This document shows, in pieces, positions 20,707-32,054 of a DNA stretch of 64,000 nucleotides. The DNA is from Pseudomonas sp. B6002 (GTDB lineage: Bacteria > Pseudomonadota > Gammaproteobacteria > Pseudomonadales > Pseudomonadaceae). The stretch is from the NCBI RefSeq assembly GCF_013385985.1, contig NZ_JACAOY010000006.1, positions 62,001-126,000 on the forward strand, given 5' to 3'. The translations under genes and the position numbers were made by a program. Position 1 is the first letter of the stretch. Each line of letters starts with the position of its first letter. The notes beneath the pieces are model-generated. The model made no database searches. It had not been told where the DNA came from and saw nothing but the letters and a program-made list of their open reading frames with translations.

Positions 20707-22491
20707 TTAGCGGTCCACGTCGGCCATAACGAAATCGATACTACCCAGGTACGCAATCAAGTCCGCGACCATCTCGCCTTTGATCACCGAAGGGATCTGC
20801 TGCAAGTGGGCGAAGCTTGGGGTGCGGATCCGGGTGCGGTAGCTCATGGTGCCGCCATCGCTCGTCAGGTAATAACTGTTGATACCCTTGGTCGCTTCGA
20901 TCATCTGGAAGGATTCGTTGGCCGGCATGACCGGGCCCCACGAAACTTGCAGGAAGTGCGTGATCAGGGTTTCGATGTGCTGCAGCGTGCGTTCTTTCGG
21001 CGGCGGCGTGGTCAGCGGGTGGTCCGCCTTGTACGGGCCGGCCGGCATGTTGCGCATGCACTGCTCGATGATCTTCAGGCTCTGGCGCATTTCTTCGACG
21101 CGCACGATGCAACGGTCGTAGGCATCGCCATTGGCCGCCAGCGGGACCTCGAACTCGAAGTTCTCGTAGCCGGAGTACGGGCGCGCTTTACGCAGGTCGA
21201 AATCGCAGCCGGTGGAACGCAGGCCAGCACCGGTGACGCCCCATTCCAGGGCCTCTTTGGTGTTGTACTGGGCGACGCCGATGGTACGGCCTTTAAGGAT
21301 GCTGTTGTCCAGCGCGGCCTTTTGGTATTCGTCCAGACGCTTGGGCATCCACTCGACGAACTCCTTGACCAGGCGCTCCCAGCCATTTGGCAGGTCGTGG
21401 GCCACGCCGCCGATGCGGTACCAGGCCGGGTGCAGGCGGAAACCGGTGATGGCTTCGATAACCTTGTAGGCGCGCTGACGGTCGGTAAAGGTGAAGAACA
21501 CCGGGGTCATGGCGCCAACGTCCTGGATATAGGTACCCAGGAACAACAGGTGGCTGGTGATCCGGAAGAACTCGGCCATCATGATGCGGATGGTGTCGAC
21601 GCGGTCTGGCACCTTGATGCCGGCCAGCTTCTCGACCGAGAGCACGTACGGCAGGTTGTTCATCACGCCGCCGAGGTAGTCGATACGGTCGGTGTACGGG
21701 ATGAAGCTGTGCCACGACTGACGCTCGGCCATCTTCTCGGCACCACGGTGGTGGTAGCCGATGTCCGGCACGCAGTCGACGATTTCTTCGCCGTCCAGTT
21801 GCAGGATGATACGGAAGGCACCGTGAGCCGAAGGGTGGTTCGGGCCCAGGTTGAGGAACATGTAGTCCTCGTTGGTGCCGGAGCGTTTCATGCCCCAGTC
21901 TTCCGGACGGAAACGCGCCGCTTCCTCTTCAAGCTGCTGCTTGGCGAGGTTGAGGCTGAACGGGTCGAATTCGGTGGCGCGGGCAGGGAAGTCCTTGCGC
22001 AGCGGGTGACCTTCCCACGTCGGCGGCATCATGATGCGCGTCAGGTGCGGGTGGCCCGGGAAGTCGATGCCGAACATGTCCCACACTTCACGCTCGTACC
22101 AGCTGGCGTTCGGCCAGATACCGGTCACGGTCGGGATGCTCAAGTCGCTCTCAGACAGGGCGACCTTGATCATCACGTCGCTGTTACGTTCCAGCGACAT
22201 CAGGTGGTAGAACACGGTGAAATCGGCGCCGCTCGGCAGGCCCTGGCGCTTGGTGCGCAGACGCTCGTCCACGCCATGCAGGTCATAAAGCATGACGTAC
22301 GGCTTGGGCAGGTTGCGCAGGAAGGTCAGGACTTCGACGAGCTTGGCACGCGCCACCCACAGCACCGGCATACCGGTGCGTGTGGCCTGGGCGGTGAAGG
22401 CGTCAGGGCCAAAACGGTTATTGAGTTCGACGACCACATCCTGGTCGTCTGCCTTATAAGGCGGGATGTACAGAGCACTGCCTGTAGTCAT
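20707..22491 (-). CDS. nuoC: NADH-quinone oxidoreductase subunit C/D (fused)
   Basis: A natural fusion of NuoC (about residues 1-185) and NuoD (about 205-594), as in other Pseudomonas and enterobacteria. The NuoD half has the quinone-site motif NHPSAHG and ends FVMADVDR. I chose the ATG at 22491 ([13 protein letters not shown]) to match family N-termini; a TTG 24 nt upstream is also in frame but lacks a ribosome binding site. A 72-nt gap separates it from nuoB. Confidence 0.97.
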   Translation of the reverse strand: MTTGSALYIPPYKADDQDVVVELNNRFGPDAFTAQATRTGMPVLWVARAKLVEVLTFLRNLPKPYVMLYDLHGVDERLRTKRQGLPSGADFTVFYHLMSLERNSDVMIKVALSESDLSIPTVTGIWPNASWYEREVWDMFGIDFPGHPHLTRIMMPPTWEGHPLRKDFPARATEFDPFSLNLAKQQLEEEAARFRPEDWGMKRSGTNEDYMFLNLGPNHPSAHGAFRIILQLDGEEIVDCVPDIGYHHRGAEKMAERQSWHSFIPYTDRIDYLGGVMNNLPYVLSVEKLAGIKVPDRVDTIRIMMAEFFRITSHLLFLGTYIQDVGAMTPVFFTFTDRQRAYKVIEAITGFRLHPAWYRIGGVAHDLPNGWERLVKEFVEWMPKRLDEYQKAALDNSILKGRTIGVAQYNTKEALEWGVTGAGLRSTGCDFDLRKARPYSGYENFEFEVPLAANGDAYDRCIVRVEEMRQSLKIIEQCMRNMPAGPYKADHPLTTPPPKERTLQHIETLITHFLQVSWGPVMPANESFQMIEATKGINSYYLTSDGGTMSYRTRIRTPSFAHLQQIPSVIKGEMVADLIAYLGSIDFVMADVDR

Positions 22492-22563
22492 GGTTTTTTT
22501 ATCGCTTTCGGTCAACGTAAAGAATGAAGCCAGGTGTTCGTTCTATAAAAGAAGCGGGCTGGA

Positions 22564-23238
22564 TCAGACTTCGTCAGGGCTGCGCAGGTTGGTGACTGCG
22601 ATTCGCTGTTCGCGGCGCTCTTCCTTTTGCGAAGGCATCTCGGCGCGATATACGCCTTGATCACCAACGACCCAGGAAAGCGGGCGACGCTCCTTGCCAA
22701 TCGATTCCTGCAGCAGCATCAAGCCTTGCAGGAACGCTTCAGGGCGAGGCGGGCAGCCAGGCACGTAGACGTCCACGGGCAGGAACTTGTCCACCCCTTG
22801 AACGACGGAGTAGATGTCGTACATGCCACCGGAGTTGGCGCACGAACCCATGGAGATAACCCACTTCGGCTCGAGCATTTGCTCGTAGAGACGCTGAATG
22901 ATCGGCGCCATCTTGATGAAGCAGGTTCCGGCGATAACCATGAAATCCGCCTGGCGCGGCGAGGCCCGGATAACTTCGGCGCCAAAGCGCGCGATGTCGT
23001 GGGGCGCCGTGAAGGCGGTGGTCATTTCCACGTAGCAGCACGACAGACCGAAGTTGTACGGCCACAGGGAGTTTTTACGCCCCCAGTTGACCGCGCCACT
23101 CAGCACGTCTTCGAGCTTGCCCATGTAGATGTTTTTGTGGACTTGGTCTTCTAACGGATCGGAAACGGTTTCCCGTTCGCCGATGGGGTACTGCTCGTTA
23201 GGAGCATCCGGGTCGATCCTGGTGAGATTGTATTGCAT
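22564..23238 (-). CDS. nuoB: NADH-quinone oxidoreductase subunit B
   Basis: The subunit that carries cluster N2, which passes electrons to quinone. The adjacent-cysteine motif CCYVEM and the later cysteines in GTCFIKM and GSCANSG are present, as is PGCPPRPEA. The ATG at 23238 has GAGG 8 nt before it; a TTG at 23244 is less likely. It is 224 aa. Confidence 0.97.
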   Translation of the reverse strand: MQYNLTRIDPDAPNEQYPIGERETVSDPLEDQVHKNIYMGKLEDVLSGAVNWGRKNSLWPYNFGLSCCYVEMTTAFTAPHDIARFGAEVIRASPRQADFMVIAGTCFIKMAPIIQRLYEQMLEPKWVISMGSCANSGGMYDIYSVVQGVDKFLPVDVYVPGCPPRPEAFLQGLMLLQESIGKERRPLSWVVGDQGVYRAEMPSQKEERREQRIAVTNLRSPDEV

Positions 23239-23248
23239 CGCCAAAGCC

Positions 23249-23662
23249 TCATTGTTTCAGCTTCGCTTGCCGCTTACGACGAGCTTCCGGAGCCCAGTCA
23301 AGGGCGCCCACTCGGAATAGGTAGACAAGGCCTGCCAACAGAATTGCTATGAAAACGAGAGCTTCGACGAATCCGGTCCAGCCGCTTTCGCGGACGGACA
23401 CAGACCAGGCAAAGAGAAAGAGGGCTTCGATATCGAAGATCACGAACAGCATCGCGACCAGATAGAATTTGGCTGAGAGCCGCAAGCGGGCGCCACCTGT
23501 AGGCAGCATGCCGGACTCGAACGGTTCATTTTTGCTGCGGCCCCAGGCTTTTGACCCGAGGAGGCTGGAGACACCGAGCATGAAGGCACAGAGGCCGACA
23601 ACACCGAGGAGGAAAATGGCAAAGCCCCAGTTGTGGGCCATGAGTCCTGTCGCTTCGGTCAT
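23249..23662 (-). CDS. nuoA: NADH-quinone oxidoreductase subunit A
   Basis: First gene of the operon; a small membrane subunit near the quinone site. It is 137 aa with three helices and the conserved [20 protein letters not shown] stretch. The ATG at 23662 ([12 protein letters not shown]) has AAGGA 8 nt upstream. The open frame continues further upstream without start support. Confidence 0.96.
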   Translation of the reverse strand: MTEATGLMAHNWGFAIFLLGVVGLCAFMLGVSSLLGSKAWGRSKNEPFESGMLPTGGARLRLSAKFYLVAMLFVIFDIEALFLFAWSVSVRESGWTGFVEALVFIAILLAGLVYLFRVGALDWAPEARRKRQAKLKQ

Positions 23663-23752
23663 GCTGGAAATCCTTAACAGAGAGCAAAGGTCTCTGAGCT
23701 CGAAAAAGTAACGATGCAGTGACGATATGTCGCACTGCAATCAATCGCGGTG

Positions 23753-23781
23753 ATTTTATGGCTAAACACCGGGCAAGTAAA
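23753..23781 (-). promoter_or_regulatory. Candidate sigma70 promoter of the nuo operon
   Basis: On the - strand a -35 TTTACT (23781-23776) and a -10 TAAAAT (23758-23753) are separated by exactly 17 nt, about 90 nt upstream of the nuoA start. The match is 4/6 and 5/6 to consensus. No transcript data support it. Confidence 0.4.
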
Positions 23782-24098
23782 ATTCCTATAGCGAAATTAT
23801 TCGATGGAATAAGGACATAGTGCACCTTTGTGGGGCTGCAGCCCTTGTGCTGTGGGCATTAGCGGGCTTTTGAACAATTAAGTTTTGTTTGTCTGGTAAC
23901 GAAGCTTTCATTCTCTAAATGATAATGAATATTGTTTGCGTGGGGTTTAAGCGAATGTTTCTCGTGTGGCGAGGGAAGTTGCCGTTACTTGCTTGATTGT
24001 CGCTTAGTTGCTGGAGCGGATCTTTTAACCGATCTGGTCCGTAGGAATACCGCTCTGGATCAATATTTTGCGCAAAATCTTCGCCTCGACAGCGTCCC

Positions 24099-24188
24099 TG
24101 TGGGAGCCGGGCTTGCCCGCGATGGCGGTGCGTCAGATATGAATGTGGCGTCTGGGCCGCCGCCATCGCAGGCAAGCCAGCTCCCACA
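24099..24188. repeat. REPIN downstream of aceA
   Basis: Inverted arms begin TGTGGGAGCCGGGCTTGCCC on the left and end GGCAAGCCAGCTCCCACA on the right. The arms differ at several bases (CCGGGC against CTGGC), so two REP subtypes are combined. Confidence 0.88.
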
Positions 24189-24212
24189 TTTGATTTTTGG
24201 TGTACTCGAAAC

Positions 24213-24241
24213 AAAAAAAACGCCCCGAACCAGTCGGGGCG
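24213..24241 (-). terminator. aceA terminator
   Basis: On the - strand the stem CGCCCCGA/TCGGGGCG (loop of 5) is followed by TTTTTTTT, 66 nt after the aceA stop. Confidence 0.88.
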
Positions 24242-24307
24242 TGATTGCTGTGCGGCACTGCGGTTAGGTCTTCCGTGGGGGCGCAGTGGCCGTGTACTCG
24301 CTGCTGC

Positions 24308-25633
24308 TTAGTGGAACTGCTCTTCTTCGGTCGAACCGGTCAACGCGGTCACAGACGAGGTGCCGCCCTGGATCACGGTGGTCATGTCGTCGAAGTAGCC
24401 AGTGCCCACTTCCTGCTGGTGCGCCACGAAGGTGTAGCCCTTGGCGGCGTCAGCGAATTCCTGCTCCTGCAGTTTCACGTAGGCGGTCATGTCGTTGCGG
24501 GCGTAGTCGTGCGCCAGGTTGAACATGCTGTGCCACATGTTGTGAATGCCGGCCAGGGTGATGAACTGGTGCTTGTAGCCCATGGCGGACAATTCGCGCT
24601 GGAACTTGGCGATGGTCGCGTCGTCCAGGTTCTTCTTCCAGTTGAAAGAAGGCGAGCAGTTGTAGGACAGCAGTTGGTCCGGGTATTCCTTCTTGATCGC
24701 TTCGGCGAAGCGACGGGCTTCGTCCAGGTCTGGCTTGGCGGTTTCGCACCAGATCAGGTCGGCGTACGGTGCGTAGGCCAGGCCGCGGGCAATCGCCTGG
24801 TCCAGGCCGGCGCGCACCTTGTAGAAACCTTCCTGGGTGCGCTCGCCGGTCACGAACGGCTTGTCATACGGGTCGCAGTCCGAGGTCAGCAGGTCTGCTG
24901 CGTTGGCGTCGGTACGGGCCAGGATGATGGTCGGTGTACCGGCAACGTCAGCGGCCAGGCGGGCAGCGGTCAGCTTCTGTACGGCTTCCTGGGTGGGTAC
25001 CAGTACCTTGCCGCCCATGTGGCCGCATTTTTTCACGGAAGCCAGCTGGTCTTCGAAGTGCACGCCGGCAGCGCCCGCCTCGATCATGCTCTTCATCAGT
25101 TCGTAGGCGTTCAGTACGCCGCCGAAACCGGCTTCAGCGTCAGCCACGATCGGTGCGAAGTAGTCGATGTAGCCTTCGTCGCCCGGGTTCTTGCCGGCTT
25201 TCCACTGGATCTGGTCGGCACGACGGAACGAGTTGTTGATGCGCTTGACCACGGTCGGCACCGAGTCCACCGGGTACAGCGATTGGTCGGGGTACATGGA
25301 TTCAGCGGAGTTGTTGTCCGCTGCCACTTGCCAGCCGGACAGGTAGATCGCCTGGATACCGGCTTTCACCTGTTGCACTGCCTGGCCGCCAGTAAGGGCG
25401 CCCATGCAGTTGACGAAATCTTTGTCGGGACGGAAGGAAGGCTTGGCACCTTGGGTGACCAGGTTCCACAGCTTCTCGGCGCCGAGTTTTGCAAAGGTGT
25501 GCTCAGGTTGAACCGAGCCACGCAGGCGGACGACGTCAGCAGCGGAATAAGCGCGGGTCACGCCTTTCCAGCGTGGGTTTTCAGCCCAGTCTTTTTCAAG
25601 GGCTGCAATTTGCTGTTCGCGTGTCAGTGCCAT
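24308..25633 (-). CDS. aceA: Isocitrate lyase
   Basis: Cleaves isocitrate into succinate and glyoxylate, the first step of the glyoxylate shunt used on acetate and fatty acids. The catalytic motif KKCGH is at 201-205 with Cys203. At 441 aa it is the short, E. coli-like form; as I recall, P. aeruginosa PAO1 has a 531-aa form at this locus. The start [16 protein letters not shown] at 25633 has GAGG 9 nt upstream. It lies between nuo and a secretin-domain gene and has its own terminator. Confidence 0.97.
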   Translation of the reverse strand: MALTREQQIAALEKDWAENPRWKGVTRAYSAADVVRLRGSVQPEHTFAKLGAEKLWNLVTQGAKPSFRPDKDFVNCMGALTGGQAVQQVKAGIQAIYLSGWQVAADNNSAESMYPDQSLYPVDSVPTVVKRINNSFRRADQIQWKAGKNPGDEGYIDYFAPIVADAEAGFGGVLNAYELMKSMIEAGAAGVHFEDQLASVKKCGHMGGKVLVPTQEAVQKLTAARLAADVAGTPTIILARTDANAADLLTSDCDPYDKPFVTGERTQEGFYKVRAGLDQAIARGLAYAPYADLIWCETAKPDLDEARRFAEAIKKEYPDQLLSYNCSPSFNWKKNLDDATIAKFQRELSAMGYKHQFITLAGIHNMWHSMFNLAHDYARNDMTAYVKLQEQEFADAAKGYTFVAHQQEVGTGYFDDMTTVIQGGTSSVTALTGSTEEEQFH

Positions 25634-26119
25634 GGAGATAAACCTCGTCGCGTTTAGAAGATCCGTTTTCCAGCCGTGCATTCAATGCGTGGGCAGGGCT
25701 GCTCGCTGACCAGAAGCTTAGGCGGTCATGTCGGGTTTGACGGGGAAGGCGACGGGATGAACGTGGTGCTCAAGGGGGAGTTGAGCAGGTAAGGGCAAAC
25801 TGCGGACAGTCTTCGGGCGTCGTGGGCCTTTGTGCGTTCCATCAGTGTGTAGCCGGGTTACCTGGTTAGCTTCCGTCCCTCGGGACAACTTCGTTCCAGT
25901 CGCAACCAAAGTCAAACACACCTTGTGGGCGGTACAGACACGAATCGGCTCGGGTGGGTAGCTTGGAGCGGCGATCCGAAGGCCCTTGCCAGGGCCCCTG
26001 ATTAGCGGGAGCGAGGCCATCATGCACAGGCTTTTTTGTATCGTCAAATGTTTTGTAGTGCTTTTTTTCAAGCACTACATCTTTAGTCTAAGGCGACTCA
26101 TCGGTCAGTTTTTGGTGCT
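25634..26119. other. Long region upstream of aceA
   Basis: About 485 bp without a recognisable gene. It must hold the aceA promoter on the - strand. A hairpin GGCCCT-TGCC-AGGGCC lies at 25981-25996 and a 10-bp perfect inverted repeat at 26054-26079. An open frame on - (about 25718-26071, 117 codons, TTG start) is rich in Pro, Thr and Arg and has no domain I know; I do not call it a gene. Confidence 0.5.
26054..26079. terminator. Perfect hairpin after the secretin-domain gene
   Basis: The arms TGTAGTGCTT (26054-26063) and AAGCACTACA (26070-26079) pair perfectly around a 6-nt loop, 41 nt after the stop of the - strand gene at 26120. There is no good T-run after the stem on either strand, so it may be a weak terminator or a protein-binding site. 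Confidence 0.45.
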
Positions 26120-26857
26120 TCAGTTCAGGGTGTCGACCTTGACCCGTAAAGTCAGGTCATCACGACCCTGAGTAGAGTAGCTGCGGGTTGTAGAGGATTT
26201 GTCGGCCTGGGTCTCGCGATTGATGCCGGCCAGGGGGATCCATTCGCCCAAGCGACCGCTGACAGTTGTGTCGGTACTTTGTACGTTCACTACATCGGGA
26301 CGTTCCTGGCTCATGCGGTCACGGTTGGTACTGATGGCCAGGTGAACGGTCTCGCCGGTGACGCTTGCCGTCACATAGAAACCCTGGGTGACGTTGCGAT
26401 ACTGGGTCTGGTTCTGCGGGCGGCCGTAGGCGTCCGGCTGAGTGGTGGTGAGTGGCACACTTTGGCCAACCTGGATCAGCGCAGGTACGCCTTCGCTGGC
26501 GTGGATCTGCTGGATACCACCGTCACGGCTGGCGGTGCCATAGCTGATGATGCGGGTCTGGCTATCACCGGTGTTCTGCTGGTTGTTCTCGTTGGTGTCG
26601 ACAGTGATCAGCAGGCGCTTGGCCGGTGTGTCCAGTTGGGCGAGCAGGGCGCGCAGGTCCTGGATCTTGCCTGGGTCGGCGTTGACGATCAGTTGGTTGC
26701 CGTAGGCGCTGACGGTGCCGTCCTTGCCGATGAAGTTCTGTGCCACCGGGAGCAGGTCGGCACTGGTGCGGTTGCTCAGGTTGACGACTTCGGTGTCGGC
26801 CACGGCGGAGAAGCTGGCGGTCAGGAGGAGGGCGGTGAGCAGGGTGCGTAGGGACAT
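26120..26857 (-). CDS. Exported protein with secretin N-terminal (NolW-like) domain
   Basis: The 245-aa product has a signal peptide (about residues 1-20, MSLRTLLTALLLTASFSAVA). Residues about 24-85 (VVNLSNRTSADLLPVAQNFIGKDG... then DLRALLAQLDTPAKRLLI) resemble the ring-forming N-domain of type II/III secretins. The remainder is beta-rich, but no secretin pore domain is obvious and the protein is far shorter than a secretin. It stands alone between aceA and a GNAT gene, with no secretion genes nearby. Function unknown; a periplasmic location is likely. Confidence 0.8.
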   Translation of the reverse strand: MSLRTLLTALLLTASFSAVADTEVVNLSNRTSADLLPVAQNFIGKDGTVSAYGNQLIVNADPGKIQDLRALLAQLDTPAKRLLITVDTNENNQQNTGDSQTRIISYGTASRDGGIQQIHASEGVPALIQVGQSVPLTTTQPDAYGRPQNQTQYRNVTQGFYVTASVTGETVHLAISTNRDRMSQERPDVVNVQSTDTTVSGRLGEWIPLAGINRETQADKSSTTRSYSTQGRDDLTLRVKVDTLN

Positions 26858-26938
26858 GTCCGTTATCTCTGCGAGTCATTTAGGCGGGATAGTGCCAGTT
26901 TGTCGGCCTGGTGGGTCGCAAATTGAATCGTAGACGGC

Positions 26939-26966
26939 AAAATGCCCTGGCATGGCAGGGCATTTT
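26939..26966. terminator. Terminator after the roxA-GNAT unit
   Basis: The stem AAAATGCCCT/AGGGCATTTT encloses 8 nt and is symmetric, so it can work on both strands. It lies downstream of the GNAT gene on - and upstream of the secretin-domain gene. Confidence 0.7.
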
Positions 26967-26983
26967 GGGGTGTTGCTGAGATA

Positions 26984-27070
26984 GCCATCGCAGGCAAGCC
27001 AGCTCCCACACTTGACCGCGTGCATCCCTTGGAATGCGATCAACTGTGGGAGCTGGCTTGCCTGCGATGC
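26984..27070. repeat. REPIN downstream of GNAT gene
   Basis: Arms at 26984-27010 and 27045-27070 are inverted copies with core GAGCTGGCTTGCCTGCGATG, around a 34-bp spacer. Confidence 0.9.
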
Positions 27071-27088
27071 AGGCGACGCGGTCGCGGA

Positions 27089-27511
27089 TCAGTCGCCGCG
27101 CACCATATCCACATGCGGAATCCCGACCTCAAGAAACTCGTCACTGACGACCTTGAAGCCCAACCGCTCATAAAACGGCGCCGCATACACCTGCGCACTG
27201 AGGAACTGCTTGGTCTGGCCGCGTTTCTCGGCTACGCCAATCACAGCATCCATCAGCTTGTCGCCCACATTCAGGCCGCGCCAGTCCTTGAGGACCGATA
27301 CGCGACCAATCTCGCCCGTCGGCAGCAGGCGCGCAGTGCCGATAGGAAAGTCGCCTTCAAACGCGAGAAAGTGCACCGCGCCTGCGTCTTCCGCATCCCA
27401 CTCCAGCTCCGGTGGAACCGATTGCTCAGCGATAAACACCGCTTCACGAATGCGCCGTATCTCGGCGATATCCTTTTGCCAGTCCGCGACACTTACGTGA
27501 ATCTTATTCAT
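27089..27511 (-). CDS. GNAT family N-acetyltransferase
   Basis: A 140-aa GNAT-fold protein. The acetyl-CoA-binding motif is seen as IGRVSVLKDWRGLNVGDKLMDAVI and the C-terminal part as AAPFYERLGFKVVSDEFLEVGIPHV. It resembles ElaA/YjcF-type acetyltransferases; the substrate is unknown. The start at 27511 (MNKIHVSVADW) overlaps the end of roxA by 8 nt, so the two are translationally coupled. An open extension inside roxA is rejected. Confidence 0.92.
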   Translation of the reverse strand: MNKIHVSVADWQKDIAEIRRIREAVFIAEQSVPPELEWDAEDAGAVHFLAFEGDFPIGTARLLPTGEIGRVSVLKDWRGLNVGDKLMDAVIGVAEKRGQTKQFLSAQVYAAPFYERLGFKVVSDEFLEVGIPHVDMVRGD

Positions 27512-28670
27512 CGGCAAATCCCAGGCTTCCTTGCTTGACCAATTCGCACAGCAGGTCACGACCGTCTTCGTCCGCCAGCCACGCACCGAGGTTCTCGGCA
27601 TGCAGGGCGTCGGCGGCGCAGATCAGTTTCAGCAACTCGCGCAGCTTGCCCGGCAGGTAACGGCTCTGGCCGCTGGCGAACAGCAGCACGTCGTCGTCCA
27701 CTTCCGACCAGGCCATGCGTGCGCTTGGGTTGCGCACCAGAATCGCGCCATCTTGCAGGGCGTTGATGAAGTCTTCTTCGCCCAGCTCTTCGCCGGCCAC
27801 CAATTCAGGATAGCGCGGTTCGGTCATGAACTGGCCGAACCAGGTCAGCAGCATGCGCTCGTCGCTCATGTGCTCGGCCAGCAGGCTTTTCAGGCGGTCC
27901 AGGGCGTCGGTCTGGATCTGGTGCGGATCGCTGACCGGCTGGGCGTCGGCGTCGGTGTAGCGCTCTTCGTCCGTCAGGTACTGGCTGAGGAAGTCGGTGA
28001 AGTGGGTCAGCACTTCGGCCGCGCTCGGTGCACGGAAGCCGACGGAGTAAGTCATGCAGTCATCTTCGGCAATGCCGAAATGCGCCAGGCGTGGCGGCAG
28101 GTACAGCATGTCGCCCGGTTCCAGCACCCATTCGGCGCTTTCTTCGAATTCGGCGAGGATGCGCAGGTCAGCGTGCTGCAACAGCGGGCTTTCGGAGTTG
28201 CACATCTGGCCGATCTTCCAGTTGCGCTTGCCCTGGGCTTGCAGCAGGAACACGTCGTAGTTGTCGAAGTGCGGGCCAACACTGCCGCCGGGTGCGGCAA
28301 AGCTGATCATCACATCGTCGATACGCCAGCTTGGCAGGAAGCGGAACTGCTCCAGCAGCTCGGCCACTTCCGGCACGAACTGGTCGACGGCCTGCACCAG
28401 CAGGGTCCACTCACGCTCGGGCAGGGTGCTGAACGCGTCTTCAGCGAACGGGCCGCGACGCAGTTCCCACGGGCGCTCGCCGTGCTCGATCACCAGGCGC
28501 GATTCGACTTCTTCTTCCAGGGCCAGGCCGGCCAGTTCGTCGGCGTCGATCGGGCTTTCGAAATCAGGAATGGCCTGGCGGATCAGCAGCGGTTTTTTCT
28601 GCCAGTAGTCGCGCAGGAATTCCCGTGCCGTGATGCCGCCCAGAAGTTGAAGAGGGATATCAGGATTCAT
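27504..28670 (-). CDS. roxA: Ribosomal protein uL16 3-hydroxylase (RoxA/YcfD-type cupin)
   Basis: A 388-aa JmjC-type Fe(II)/2-oxoglutarate oxygenase. E. coli YcfD hydroxylates an arginine of ribosomal protein L16, and this is the Pseudomonas counterpart by sequence character. The metal-binding HxD is in GPHFDNYDVFLL near residue 130, with a later His in PPRLAHFGIAEDD. The start MNPDIPLQLLGGI at 28670 has TAGG 6 nt upstream. Confidence 0.88.
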   Translation of the reverse strand: MNPDIPLQLLGGITAREFLRDYWQKKPLLIRQAIPDFESPIDADELAGLALEEEVESRLVIEHGERPWELRRGPFAEDAFSTLPEREWTLLVQAVDQFVPEVAELLEQFRFLPSWRIDDVMISFAAPGGSVGPHFDNYDVFLLQAQGKRNWKIGQMCNSESPLLQHADLRILAEFEESAEWVLEPGDMLYLPPRLAHFGIAEDDCMTYSVGFRAPSAAEVLTHFTDFLSQYLTDEERYTDADAQPVSDPHQIQTDALDRLKSLLAEHMSDERMLLTWFGQFMTEPRYPELVAGEELGEEDFINALQDGAILVRNPSARMAWSEVDDDVLLFASGQSRYLPGKLRELLKLICAADALHAENLGAWLADEDGRDLLCELVKQGSLGFADE

Positions 28671-28710
28671 GTGTAACCTATTGAAAGAAAGCACTTTTCA
28701 GACTGGAATA

Positions 28711-28736
28711 AAAACGCCCGGCGCGGCCGGGCGTCT
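28711..28736 (-). terminator. purB terminator
   Basis: A GC-rich stem with arms ACGCCCGGC and GCCGGGCGT (28714-28734) is followed by TTTTA on the - strand, 18 nt after the purB stop. Confidence 0.85.
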
Positions 28737-28754
28737 CAAAGGGTCTTGCGAAGA

Positions 28755-30212
<1,458 letters not shown>

Positions 30213-30250
30213 TTACGCGTGAGGCTATAAAAAAAACGGGTCGCTGCGAC

Positions 30251-30874
30251 TTATTCGTTGCGCATCAACGGGTAAAGCTCTTTGAGCAATTTGCGCCGGC
30301 TGATGACCAGCTGCCAACGATGACCGCCCAACTGGCGCCACAACCGCGCCGAACGAATGCCGGCCAGGAGCAGGGCGCGGATCTTCGAGGCGTTGTTCGG
30401 TTGCTGCAGGTTGCGCATGTCGCCGTGCACCTGGATGCGCTGGCGCAAGGTGCTCAAGGTGTCCTGGTACAGCGCACCACAGGCCGCGATCACGTTTTCG
30501 TGGGCGGGGCCGAAGTGTTCCACCTGGGACTGGATCTGCGGCAGGCGTTTGCCGATGGTTTCGAGCATGTCCTCGCGCTTGGCCAGTTGGCGTTCGAGGC
30601 CGAGCATCGACAGTGCATAGCGCAACGGCTCGCGCTGCAGGGTGCTCGGGTCGCGCTCCAGGGCGCCGATCAGCGCGCGGTAGCCTTCGCGCAGCGCCAG
30701 GTCATCACCGCCGTAGACTTCCAGGGTGTCCTTGGGATCGCGGATCAGCAGGCTGCCGAGCATGCAGGTCAGCCCGGCTTCGGTGACCTGGCCGGTCTTG
30801 GCAATCTTGTCCACCAGCACCGCCGCGAGGAATACCCCGCCGAGTGCCGTCAATTGCTCCTGGGTCGGGCTCAT
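30251..30874 (-). CDS. hflD: HflD-family protein
   Basis: A 207-aa helical protein of the HflD family, peripheral to the inner membrane. In E. coli HflD binds lambda CII. Its housekeeping role is unclear. The start ATG overlaps the mnmA stop by 4 nt (ATGA), and the mnmA-hflD-purB order is conserved. A run of eight T follows the stop on the - strand (near 30226-30236) but the stem before it is poor. Confidence 0.92.
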   Translation of the reverse strand: MSPTQEQLTALGGVFLAAVLVDKIAKTGQVTEAGLTCMLGSLLIRDPKDTLEVYGGDDLALREGYRALIGALERDPSTLQREPLRYALSMLGLERQLAKREDMLETIGKRLPQIQSQVEHFGPAHENVIAACGALYQDTLSTLRQRIQVHGDMRNLQQPNNASKIRALLLAGIRSARLWRQLGGHRWQLVISRRKLLKELYPLMRNE

Positions 30875-31995
30875 GCCTTTTGGCTCCAGGCTTCGGCCGC
30901 TTCAATCACACCGCCGCCCAGGCAGATTTCGCCGTCGTAGAACACCACGGACTGGCCCGGCGTCACTGCGCGCTGCGGGTCATCGAAGGTGGCGCGATAG
31001 CCGGTCGCGGTTTTTTCCAGGGTGCAGGGCTGGTCGCTCTGGCGATAACGCACTTTGGCGGTCAGGCGGCGCGGGGTGCTCAAGTCGATCGGGTTGACCC
31101 AATAGATCTCCGAGGCGAGCAGGGCGCCCGAGAACAGCAGTGGATGCTCATTGCCCTGGCCGACGATCAGCTCGTTGTGCTCCAGGTCCTTGATCAGCAC
31201 GTACCACGGCTCTTCACCGGCGTCTTTCAAGCCGCCGATGCCCAGGCCCTGGCGCTGGCCGATGGTGTGGTACATCAGGCCGTGGTGACGGCCGATGACT
31301 TCGCCTTCGGTGGTCTTGATTTCGCCCGGTTGTGCCGGCAGGTACTGCTTGAGGAAGTCGCTGAAACGGCGCTCGCCGATAAAGCAGATCCCGGTGGAAT
31401 CCTTCTTCTTGGCCGTGGCCAGGCCGTGTTTCTCGGCGATCTTGCGCACTTCGGGTTTTTCCAGCTCGCCCACCGGGAACAGGGTCTTGGCGATCTGTTC
31501 GCCGCCGACGGCGTGCAGGAAATAGCTCTGGTCCTTGTTCGGGTCCAGGCCCTTGAGCAGTTCGGTGCGGCCATCGATGTCGCGACGGCGCACGTAGTGG
31601 CCAGTGGCAATCAGGTCGGCGCCGAGCATCATGGCGTAGTCGAGGAACGCCTTGAACTTGATTTCACGGTTGCACAGGATGTCCGGGTTCGGCGTGCGGC
31701 CGGCTTTGTATTCGGCCAGGAAGTGCTCGAACACGTTGTCCCAGTACTCGGCGGCGAAGTTGGCGGTGTGGAGCTTGATGCCAATCTTGTCGCACACGGC
31801 CTGGGCGTCCGCCAGGTCGTCCATGGCGGTGCAATATTCCGTTCCATCGTCTTCTTCCCAGTTCTTCATGAACAGGCCTTCCACCTCATAACCCTGCTCC
31901 ATGAGCAGGACGGCGGAAACGGAAGAGTCCACGCCGCCGGACATGCCGACGATGACGCGCTTCTTTTGTGTGTCAGAAGGGGCTGGATCACGCAT
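30871..31995 (-). CDS. mnmA: tRNA-specific 2-thiouridylase MnmA
   Basis: Places sulfur on U34 of tRNA-Lys, -Glu and -Gln. The PP-loop [12 protein letters not shown] is near residues 17-28, the first catalytic Cys is in [12 protein letters not shown], and the second in TGICFIGER. It is 374 aa. The sulfur reaches MnmA through the Tus relay, encoded at 52076-53430 in this window. Confidence 0.97.
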   Translation of the reverse strand: MRDPAPSDTQKKRVIVGMSGGVDSSVSAVLLMEQGYEVEGLFMKNWEEDDGTEYCTAMDDLADAQAVCDKIGIKLHTANFAAEYWDNVFEHFLAEYKAGRTPNPDILCNREIKFKAFLDYAMMLGADLIATGHYVRRRDIDGRTELLKGLDPNKDQSYFLHAVGGEQIAKTLFPVGELEKPEVRKIAEKHGLATAKKKDSTGICFIGERRFSDFLKQYLPAQPGEIKTTEGEVIGRHHGLMYHTIGQRQGLGIGGLKDAGEEPWYVLIKDLEHNELIVGQGNEHPLLFSGALLASEIYWVNPIDLSTPRRLTAKVRYRQSDQPCTLEKTATGYRATFDDPQRAVTPGQSVVFYDGEICLGGGVIEAAEAWSQKA

Positions 31996-32054
31996 AGGGT
32001 TTCAACGGGTGTCTTGAAAAAGGACGCGATTCTATCAGGCTCAGGCCTTCAAGG

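Larger units (their letters stand above)
23663..24212. other. nuoA-aceA intergenic region
   Basis: About 550 bp without a gene. It contains the likely nuo promoter (23753-23781), an AT-rich stretch with a weak Fur-box-like sequence near 23918-23936, and a REPIN (24099-24188). I see no convincing protein-coding frame. Confidence 0.6.

Noticed and set aside
23918-23936. Fur-box-like sequence TGATAATGAATATTG upstream of nuoA.
   Set aside because: Only one half-site is good; the other matches about 4 of 7. No iron-related gene is adjacent.
25718-26071. 117-codon frame on - upstream of aceA.
   Set aside because: It starts with TTG, overlaps a likely hairpin, lacks a ribosome binding site and known domain, and has low-information composition.
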